Shown one piece after another: positions 1 to 4,961 of a DNA stretch of 7,958 nt (the first letter of the stretch is position 1; each line of letters starts with the position of its first letter). Position numbers and translations under genes: made by a program. This stretch comes from an uncultured Chloroflexota bacterium. Lineage in GTDB: Bacteria; Chloroflexota; Anaerolineae; Aggregatilineales; Phototrophicaceae. The notes beneath the pieces were generated by a model. That model did not search any database, had not been told where the DNA came from, and worked only from the letters and a program-made list of their open reading frames with translations. Location: assembly GCA_937942935.1 (NCBI GenBank), contig CALDGT010000731.1, forward strand, positions 1-7,958. Reading direction: 5' to 3'.

Positions 1-480
1 GGCGGTATTTTGCTCGGAATCGTCTTATTCCTCTCATTTTTCATCACAGGCAATGGCTTAGGCGCGAGTGGTGGTATGAATCGGCTCATCGTATTTTTTG
101 AAGATGCCCTATTACCAGACCACATAGACCGCACCGCCTATCTCATCACCATGGCGGGTGGAGAATCGAATCCACTCGATAACTGGGTGGTGTTCGTCAC
201 TATCGGCACTGTGATGGGTGGGTTTTTATCGGGTTGGTGGAATGGACGAGTCAAATTAGAGACCAATCGCGGACCGCGCATGTCTGTAAAAACCCGTTGG
301 ATGATGGCATTCATCGGCGGGGCATTTATGGGTTATGGCGCACGCTTGGCGCGGGGATGTACCTCTGGTCAAGCCTTATCTGGCGGGGCGGTGTTATCGC
401 TCGGCAGTTGGGCATTCATGTTCTCTGTATTCGCAGGCGGATATGCTCTCGCCTATTTCGTCCGCAAATTCTGGCTATGA
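1..480 (+). CDS. YeeE/YedE family half-transporter, sulfur compound import (5' partial)
   Basis: An integral membrane protein of the YeeE/YedE (PF04143-type) family, whose studied members import thiosulfate. The frame is open from base 1, so the true start lies upstream; 159 residues are visible. About four membrane segments can be seen, near visible residues 4-22, 62-80, 99-116 and 129-152. The family signatures are the GLGASGG turn in the first segment and GARLARGCTSGQALSGG in the third. The latter carries the only cysteine seen (visible residue 120), in the position expected of the intramembrane cysteine that contacts the substrate sulfur. The product is much shorter than full-length YeeE, which fits a family of split transporters encoded as two adjacent half-size genes. 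The next gene starts 14 nt downstream and encodes the other half, so the two are probably cotranscribed and form one transporter. Substrate choice is inferred from the family. Probably only a short N-terminal piece is missing. Confidence 0.88.
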   Translation, partial: GGILLGIVLFLSFFITGNGLGASGGMNRLIVFFEDALLPDHIDRTAYLITMAGGESNPLDNWVVFVTIGTVMGGFLSGWWNGRVKLETNRGPRMSVKTRWMMAFIGGAFMGYGARLARGCTSGQALSGGAVLSLGSWAFMFSVFAGGYALAYFVRKFWL

Positions 481-494
481 GGAGATAACCTATC

Positions 495-1727
495 ATGACA
501 TTTCCACTCGATTTAGCAAGTTCATTAGGGCATTGGGGGCAATATATCGTTTATTTGCTCATCGGCATGGGATTTGGTGCGGCGCTCGAAATGGCAGGAT
601 TCGGTGTTTCAACACGTCTGGCTGGTCAATTTTATTTCCGTGACCAAACGGTGTTAAAAGTGATGTTCACCGCGATTATCGTGGCGATGGTGTTGGTCTT
701 TGGCGCAACGGCACTCGGCTTGTTGGATTATAACCTCATCTGGGTGAACCCGACTTATCTGGTACCCGGAATTGTGGGTGGGTTGATTATGGGTGTTGGT
801 TTCATCGTCGGCGGATTTTGTCCGGGGACATCGCTTGTCGCCAGCGCGACCCTCAAATTAGATGGTATTTTCTTCACGCTTGGCGCATTCTTTGGCATTT
901 TCTTATTCGGTGAAACAGTCGGGCTATTTGAAGATTTTTGGTTCTCGACTTATATGGGACGCCTGACCCTACAAGATTTCTTTGGGGTAGATGCGGGCAT
1001 TGTCGTGGTTGGTGTGGTCATCATGGCTTTGGTCATGTTCTTTGGCGCAGAATATTTGGAACAATGGTTTGGCAAAAAAGACCGCAAACTCGCCCCCAAA
1101 TGGCGTTATGGTGCAGGTGGGACATTGTTGGTGATGGCTGGCGCGATTTTGGTAATTGGTCAACCCACCACCGAAACCAAATGGGCATGGATGGAAGCCG
1201 AAAAAGCACCCCTACTAGCAGAACGGACGGTGATGGTATCGCCCGCAGAAGCATTGGATTATATGTATGACAACAAAGTGCAAATGCGTCTGATTGATTT
1301 GCGGAGCGAAGGCGATTTTAATACCTTCCACCTCTCAGGCGCAGAAAATGTGCCATTTGCAGAGTTACCCAATTATATCCCCGATTGGCAGGTCGAAATC
1401 ACGAGTGATATGGTGGTGTTGCTCATCGGAAATGGCGAGACAACAACCATCGAAGCATGGAAGATGTTAACAGCAGAGAGTATTCCGAATGTCTATATTT
1501 TGGATGGTGGAATGAATCATTGGATTACCACATTCGACACACCAACCGATGGCATAGACCTCACCCCACAACAAGTCGGGGATGACCAGCTAGGGTTTAT
1601 ATTCCCATTGGCACGCGGAGCATGGATGCCATTGGCGCGTCCAAATCCAGATGTGTTCAATTTAGAATATACGCCCAAGATTGTGTTACAAAATAAACGT
1701 GGTGCAACAGGCGGAGGATGCGGTTAG
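495..1727 (+). CDS. YeeE/YedE half-transporter fused to a degenerate rhodanese-like domain
   Basis: 410 residues. The start is set by an AGGAGA Shine-Dalgarno at 480-485, overlapping the stop of the upstream half-transporter. Residues 1-222 form a YeeE/YedE membrane domain with about six helices (near 14-36, 53-77, 86-108, 124-146, 166-184, 206-222). It includes LAGQFYFRDQTVLKVMFTA and the GGFCPGTS motif with Cys109. Residues 244-345 are rhodanese-like: LIDLRSEGDFNTFHLSGAENVP, then MVVLLIGNG where active rhodaneses have a Cys-containing loop, then NVYILDGGMNHW. Ile311 sits at the catalytic Cys position, so ordinary sulfurtransferase activity is not expected. The protein has only two cysteines, Cys109 and Cys409, the latter in the C-terminal GGGCG. 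By the positive-inside rule the soluble part is probably cytoplasmic, but topology is uncertain. Inferred role: uptake of thiosulfate or a similar compound with the upstream half, the tail domain binding or relaying sulfur or acting as a docking module. Confidence 0.88.
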   Translation: MTFPLDLASSLGHWGQYIVYLLIGMGFGAALEMAGFGVSTRLAGQFYFRDQTVLKVMFTAIIVAMVLVFGATALGLLDYNLIWVNPTYLVPGIVGGLIMGVGFIVGGFCPGTSLVASATLKLDGIFFTLGAFFGIFLFGETVGLFEDFWFSTYMGRLTLQDFFGVDAGIVVVGVVIMALVMFFGAEYLEQWFGKKDRKLAPKWRYGAGGTLLVMAGAILVIGQPTTETKWAWMEAEKAPLLAERTVMVSPAEALDYMYDNKVQMRLIDLRSEGDFNTFHLSGAENVPFAELPNYIPDWQVEITSDMVVLLIGNGETTTIEAWKMLTAESIPNVYILDGGMNHWITTFDTPTDGIDLTPQQVGDDQLGFIFPLARGAWMPLARPNPDVFNLEYTPKIVLQNKRGATGGGCG

Positions 1728-1752
1728 TCCACGCTTAGGCTACGATTTTATA

Positions 1753-1765
1753 ACGCGATGCGCGT
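1753..1765. other. Short GC-rich inverted repeat between the transporter unit and the PPC gene
   Basis: ACGCG-ATG-CGCGT forms a perfect 5-bp stem with a 3-nt loop, 25 bases after the stop of the rhodanese-fusion gene. No T-run follows it, so it is at best a weak transcription-end or mRNA-stabilising hairpin. Chance is a real alternative for a dyad this short. Confidence 0.25.
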
Positions 1766-1782
1766 AAGCACACGATTTGGGA

Positions 1783-1788
1783 TACAAT
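1783..1788 (+). promoter_or_regulatory. Candidate -10 element of the PPC-repeat gene
   Basis: TACAAT matches the sigma70 -10 consensus in five of six positions and lies 34 bases before the start codon. No convincing -35 hexamer is found 16-19 bases upstream. ATTTG at 1775-1779 sits just before it, as it also does before the -10 of the TPR unit. The hexamer overlaps the dyad at 1784-1801. Confidence 0.4.
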
Positions 1789-1801
1789 CTAAATAGATTG
1801 T
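1784..1801. promoter_or_regulatory. Perfect 8-bp inverted repeat overlapping the -10 (operator-like)
   Basis: acaatcta-aa-tagattgt is an 18-base element with perfect 8-bp arms and a 2-base centre. It overlaps five bases of the candidate -10 and covers the expected transcription start. This placement is typical of a repressor operator. The 2-base centre makes an RNA hairpin less likely than a DNA site for a dimeric regulator. No regulator gene is in view, so the binding protein is unknown. Confidence 0.4.
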
Positions 1802-1822
1802 TATAAACCGAAAGGGACAACT

Positions 1823-4003
1823 ATGAAAAAACTCTCGCTCGTCGGATTCATCCTAATCGTGTGCTTCACAATGGTGCTTGCCAGTGTGTATGCACAAGAT
1901 TCAACACCTATCAACCCAGGCGATACGGTCAATGGCACACTCAGCGCCGATTCTAATGGGCAACTCTCTTATACATTTACAGGAACAGGGAACACAGAAG
2001 TTATCATCACCATGACATCAAATGATTTTGATGCGTATTTGGTATTAACCGATTCTGCTGGGACTGTCATTGCAGAAGATGATGATAGTGGTGGTCGTCT
2101 GAATGCCCAAATTACGACTGTATTGCCAAATGACGATACTTACACCATTATTGCGACCAGTTTACGGGCATACCGCTCACAGGGGCAATTCTCTGCGACA
2201 GGGACATTCACCCTCACCTTATCTGGTAGTGGCAATGGGACAAATACAACCCCAACCCCATTACCTCCAGCAACCCCCGTTCAAGTTTTGCCAACCCCAA
2301 CCTTAGCATTTAATACACCAGAACCAACGCCTATCTCTGGCACCCCTACCCCATTCACACCATCCAATCCAGAATTAGCGGGGACAATCAGTTATGGGCA
2401 AAGTATTGGGTCTAGTATCCCCCAAACTTATGCACAACAACGCTATAGCTTTAGCGGGACGGCTGGCGATGTGGTCGAAATCACCCTCATTTCTGCCGAT
2501 TTTGATGGTTATCTGTTCTTATACGATTCGGCAGGTGTTGTCCTCATGCAAGATGATGATGGCGTAGGCGACCGTAACCCGCGCATTGTCTATACCCTGC
2601 CTGTCACAGGTGAATACATCATCGGCGCAGATTCATTTGGGAATGTGGTCGGCATCAATCCTGCGTTTGGTGTGTTTACCCTCACACTAAATTTACAAGG
2701 TACAGGCACCGTTCCACCCGTTGAAACTATCACAGTCACGCTTGAAGTACCTGACGATGGTGCATTAGACATCGACGAAACTATCAGCAATAACTTCACA
2801 TCCGAAGTCCAAGAACGGGTTTATACCTTCACAGGGAGCGCGGGGCAAATTGTCACCTTCTCCTTAGCATCTGATGATGTAGATACCTATCTCATTTTGC
2901 GCGATGGCGAAGGTGTTGTCATCGCAGAAAATGACGATACAGGCGGCTCACTCAATTCGCAAATTGGACCCTTCCAATTAACAGAAGATACCACCTATGA
3001 AGTTGTGGCGACAACCTATTCTTATGTCTATTCTGGCGAATTTATTAACGGTGCATTCACCCTCAGCGCCATCGAAACTGTCCCAACAGTCATCGAATAT
3101 GATGCGCTCACCGAAGGCGTGTTGAGTTTAGATGGTGATACTTCCATGGCGTATGCGTTTGAAGGTGGGGCTGGTGATGTCGTCACCATTGACCTAAGTT
3201 CATTCAGCTATTCGCTTTATATCCAAGTTTTTGGACCCAACGGCACCGTGAATCAAAGCACAAGTGGCGGGAGTGCGTTACTTGGTCCCGTGATTTTGCC
3301 ATCTGATGGGTTATATGTGGTCATCGTCACCAGCTATGATTTATATGAAGCCAGTGATTATAGTTTTGTGGTGAGTACCATTGAACCCTTGCCCATCGCT
3401 TATGACGAACCTTTGACCAATAGTTTCTCTGCCGAAGATACGATTTATGTCTATACCTTTGAAGGTGCAATTGGCGACGGTTTGGATGTCACAGTGGCGA
3501 GTGAAGGTGCAGTAGATACACGCATCACCATAACTGCGCCATCTGGCACAGTGATCGCCTCTGATGATGATAGCGGTGTGGGATTTGACCCCGAATTGAT
3601 GGGCATCATCCTCACCGAAGATGGCACCTATTCGCTCCTCGTTCAACCTTATATCACAGGTGATAGTGGCGATTTTACGGTGTCGGTCAATTCGAGTAAT
3701 GCGATGGCATTAGACGAAGAATCACTCATCATCCGCCTGAGCGATAAAACCTTTAGAGGTGTCGGTATTTTTGAAGGCGTGGCGGGCGAAACTGTTTTGC
3801 TCAGTGTCCGTGTGATTGCTGGCGCAGAAAATGAACCCTATATCACGGTCTCGCAAGGCGAAGAAATTTTGGCGGTTCAAAGCATTGGCTCGGTCAAACG
3901 CTTGCTTTTAGAAGTCGAAGTTCCCGCCGATGGACCCGTCCAAGTGAGCGTGGAAGATTATAACTATGGCAGTGCGGTCATCGAATTTTCGATTGAACGG
4001 TAA
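1823..4003 (+). CDS. Secreted multi-repeat PPC-domain protein
   Basis: 726 residues, start supported by AGGG at 1813-1816. Residues 1-24 are a signal peptide: MKKL, a hydrophobic core, then SVYA before QDS. The mature protein is a string of beta-sandwich repeats resembling the bacterial pre-peptidase C-terminal (PPC) domain: about 31-134, 184-290, 316-417, 425-518, 526-622 and a degenerate sixth at 626-726. The recurring signature is Y-x-F-x-G, then G-D/Q-x-V-x-I/F-x-L, an acidic loop, and a G-x-Y/F strand near the end. The acidic loop reads EDDDSGG (85-91), QDDDG (243-247), ENDDTGG (369-375) and SDDDSG (580-585); repeats 4 and 6 lack it. A Pro/Thr linker (about 143-182) separates repeats 1 and 2. 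PPC domains usually trail secreted peptidases, but no catalytic domain, sorting signal or C-terminal anchor is visible here. A role in the cell envelope or in binding extracellular ligands is inference. The gene stands alone, with a promoter before it and a hairpin after it. Confidence 0.88.
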   Translation: MKKLSLVGFILIVCFTMVLASVYAQDSTPINPGDTVNGTLSADSNGQLSYTFTGTGNTEVIITMTSNDFDAYLVLTDSAGTVIAEDDDSGGRLNAQITTVLPNDDTYTIIATSLRAYRSQGQFSATGTFTLTLSGSGNGTNTTPTPLPPATPVQVLPTPTLAFNTPEPTPISGTPTPFTPSNPELAGTISYGQSIGSSIPQTYAQQRYSFSGTAGDVVEITLISADFDGYLFLYDSAGVVLMQDDDGVGDRNPRIVYTLPVTGEYIIGADSFGNVVGINPAFGVFTLTLNLQGTGTVPPVETITVTLEVPDDGALDIDETISNNFTSEVQERVYTFTGSAGQIVTFSLASDDVDTYLILRDGEGVVIAENDDTGGSLNSQIGPFQLTEDTTYEVVATTYSYVYSGEFINGAFTLSAIETVPTVIEYDALTEGVLSLDGDTSMAYAFEGGAGDVVTIDLSSFSYSLYIQVFGPNGTVNQSTSGGSALLGPVILPSDGLYVVIVTSYDLYEASDYSFVVSTIEPLPIAYDEPLTNSFSAEDTIYVYTFEGAIGDGLDVTVASEGAVDTRITITAPSGTVIASDDDSGVGFDPELMGIILTEDGTYSLLVQPYITGDSGDFTVSVNSSNAMALDEESLIIRLSDKTFRGVGIFEGVAGETVLLSVRVIAGAENEPYITVSQGEEILAVQSIGSVKRLLLEVEVPADGPVQVSVEDYNYGSAVIEFSIER

Positions 4004-4010
4004 TTAAATT

Positions 4011-4041
4011 TTTAGAGGCATGATTAATTCATGCCTCTAAA
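4011..4041 (+). terminator. 13-bp perfect hairpin after the PPC gene, no T-tract
   Basis: The arms TTTAGAGGCATGA (4011-4023) and TCATGCCTCTAAA (4029-4041) pair perfectly around a 5-base loop, beginning 8 bases after the stop codon. Position and strength suggest a transcription end. The bases that follow are C-rich, not T-rich, so it is not a textbook intrinsic terminator. It may instead be a 3' stabilising hairpin or work with a termination factor. Confidence 0.6.
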
Positions 4042-4066
4042 CCCCCTCTATAAATCCCCCATTTTA

Positions 4067-4082
4067 TGCTATCCTACATAAT
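4067..4082 (+). promoter_or_regulatory. Tentative promoter region of the DUF6391-like gene
   Basis: TGCTATCCT (4067-4075) looks like an extended -10 (TG-n-TATnnT), directly followed by TACATAAT (4075-4082), which offers alternative -10 hexamers. No good -35 is seen. The location, between the upstream hairpin and the Shine-Dalgarno, is right for a promoter, but the exact hexamer cannot be chosen by eye. Confidence 0.3.
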
Positions 4083-4096
4083 ACAAAAATTTTTCT

Positions 4097-4103
4097 AAAA
4101 AGG
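4097..4103 (+). promoter_or_regulatory. Ribosome binding site that fixes the DUF6391-like start
   Basis: AAAAAGG lies 9 bases before ATG 4113. The in-frame TTG at 4104 and GTG at 4110 lie too close to this site, so ATG 4113 is preferred. Confidence 0.6.
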
Positions 4104-4112
4104 TTGTGTGTG

Positions 4113-4652
4113 ATGATTGCCAAAATCGCAGAGTTAATGCGCCCTATCCTAGAATTTCCCCTCATCCGCAAAGTACGGCGGAATCATGCCCTAGAACATG
4201 CCACGATTCACATGCTCAGTCGCAAGATTAAAGATATGCCTGTCGCCGCGCATAGCAACAATAGCGGGTTTGTGGTGATTGGCGATGTCCCAACCGATGC
4301 GCTTGAATCGGCGGTCAACGAAGCCATTAAACGCCTCAAAGCGGGCGAATCGGAATGGGCGTTACATCCGAATTGTGGCACAAATTTAGCAACGGCAGGC
4401 GGATTAACTACCTTTAGCGGGTGGGTTGGCTTGGGACGTGGCAAAAAATTAACACTCGATAGGATTTCATGGACGATGACGCTTATGCTCGTCTCGATTA
4501 TTTTGTCACAACCCTTGGGGATGCGCCTACAAGAGCATATCACCACCAAAGCCGATGTAGGCGACCTTGAACTGCTCAGTGTCAAACGGCGCGAATTTTC
4601 ATTTGGTAATCGTAAATTGGTCACACACGCGGTCATCACACGGAAAGGCTAA
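4113..4652 (+). CDS. DUF6391-like protein with HxxEH and HPNCG motifs
   Basis: 179 residues from ATG 4113. The N-terminal part holds the signature RRNHALEHATIHML (residues 22-35), which I recognise as typical of the DUF6391 group found in Cyanobacteria and Chloroflexota; function unknown. HALEH (25-29) fits the HxxEH pattern, with His33 one helical turn further on. A soluble segment follows: GFVVIGDVPTDALESAVNEA (52-71) looks like a strand then a helix. Then comes HPNCGTNLATAGG (85-97), where His85 and Cys88 are further possible metal ligands. Residues about 90-107 and 117-136 are hydrophobic enough to be membrane segments, and the C-terminal part is basic and soluble (VKRREFSFGNRK). The next gene starts 4 nt after this stop and encodes a small membrane protein, so the two probably act together. 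A metal-dependent role is only inferred from the motif. The family name is from memory, not a search. Confidence 0.75.
   Translation: MIAKIAELMRPILEFPLIRKVRRNHALEHATIHMLSRKIKDMPVAAHSNNSGFVVIGDVPTDALESAVNEAIKRLKAGESEWALHPNCGTNLATAGGLTTFSGWVGLGRGKKLTLDRISWTMTLMLVSIILSQPLGMRLQEHITTKADVGDLELLSVKRREFSFGNRKLVTHAVITRKG
4642..4648 (+). promoter_or_regulatory. Ribosome binding site inside the DUF6391-like 3' end
   Basis: GGAAAGG lies 8 bases before ATG 4657, overlapping the last codons of the preceding gene. It selects ATG 4657 over upstream in-frame ATGs and points to translational coupling. Confidence 0.6.
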
Positions 4653-4656
4653 TCTT

Positions 4657-4872
4657 ATGCAAGGCGATTCATCTAGTCCGTATGCCCAACTCACGGCTCG
4701 GCGCATTATTTTTGTCACCATGCTCACTTTTGCATTCGCCGCTATCGCTACGTTTGCAGGGAATTCCACCCTGAGCCTGCAAATTTGTATGGGCGGGGCG
4801 GCAATTGGTGTGATTGTATTTGTTTTGGGCGGTTTAGCAGTCGCCGCCAACCGTGATACCCCCGAACAGTAG
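4657..4872 (+). CDS. Small two-helix membrane protein
   Basis: 71 residues, not recognised as a named family. It has a short polar N-terminus (MQGDSSSPYAQLTARR), a first membrane helix at about 17-34, a short turn (GNSTLS), a second Gly/Ala-rich helix at about 41-64, and a polar end (NRDTPEQ). Arg15 and Arg16 just before helix 1 suggest the N-terminus is in the cytoplasm, which makes a hairpin with both ends inside. The start is chosen for its GGAAAGG Shine-Dalgarno and because upstream codons in this frame read through the preceding gene. The 4-nt gap to that gene argues for cotranslation and a shared job, perhaps as membrane partner of the DUF6391-like protein. Coding reality is supported by the clean two-helix pattern and the RBS, but length and lack of a family leave some doubt. 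Confidence 0.7.
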   Translation: MQGDSSSPYAQLTARRIIFVTMLTFAFAAIATFAGNSTLSLQICMGGAAIGVIVFVLGGLAVAANRDTPEQ

Positions 4873-4894
4873 AGCAACCGTAGGCGCACTTCAC

Positions 4895-4923
4895 TACACA
4901 TCCCGCCAAAATTTGCCTATAAT
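4895..4923 (+). promoter_or_regulatory. Sigma70-type promoter of the TPR gene cluster
   Basis: TACACA (4895-4900; four of six to consensus), a 17-base spacer, and a perfect TATAAT (4918-4923). It lies in the gap after the small membrane gene, with the -10 ending 38 bases before ATG 4962. It is the best promoter in the window and makes the three TPR genes a separate transcription unit. Confidence 0.6.
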
Positions 4924-4924
4924 A

Positions 4925-4938
4925 ACATCCATAGATGT
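4925..4938. promoter_or_regulatory. Short dyad at the expected transcription start of the TPR cluster
   Basis: ACATC-CATA-GATGT is a 5-bp inverted repeat with a 4-base centre just after the TATAAT. It shares the core TC...ATAGAT and its position at the start site with the stronger dyad at 1784-1801. It could be a weak operator or a 5' UTR hairpin, and it is short enough to be chance. Confidence 0.25.
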
Positions 4939-4949
4939 ATTATTAGTTT

Positions 4950-4953
4950 GAGG
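4950..4953 (+). promoter_or_regulatory. Ribosome binding site fixing the first TPR gene start
   Basis: GAGG lies 8 bases before ATG 4962 and only 2 bases before the in-frame GTG at 4956, so ATG 4962 is the start. The paralog downstream begins MYIKRD, matching MYIQRD from this ATG. Confidence 0.65.
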
Positions 4954-4961
4954 ATGTGACG

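Noticed and set aside
10..12. TTG at base 10 as the start of the first half-transporter
   Set aside because: The frame is open to base 1, no RBS can be seen, and the TTG would fall inside the first membrane helix. The gene is better treated as 5' partial.
335..643. 102-codon + strand frame spanning the junction of the two transporter genes
   Set aside because: It overlaps two strongly supported membrane genes in another frame and its translation has no membrane or domain pattern.
4049..4054. TATAAA as a -10 for the DUF6391-like gene
   Set aside because: No matching -35 exists upstream, where the hairpin arm lies, and better-placed candidates occur at 4067-4082.
4104..4112. TTG or GTG starts for the DUF6391-like gene
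   Set aside because: They lie against or too near the AAAAAGG ribosome site, while ATG 4113 has the correct spacing.
4208..4639. 143-codon open frame on the minus strand opposite the DUF6391-like gene
   Set aside because: It is antisense to a well-supported gene, shows no recognisable domain or clear RBS, and has low-complexity Ser/Pro/Arg content typical of a shadow frame.
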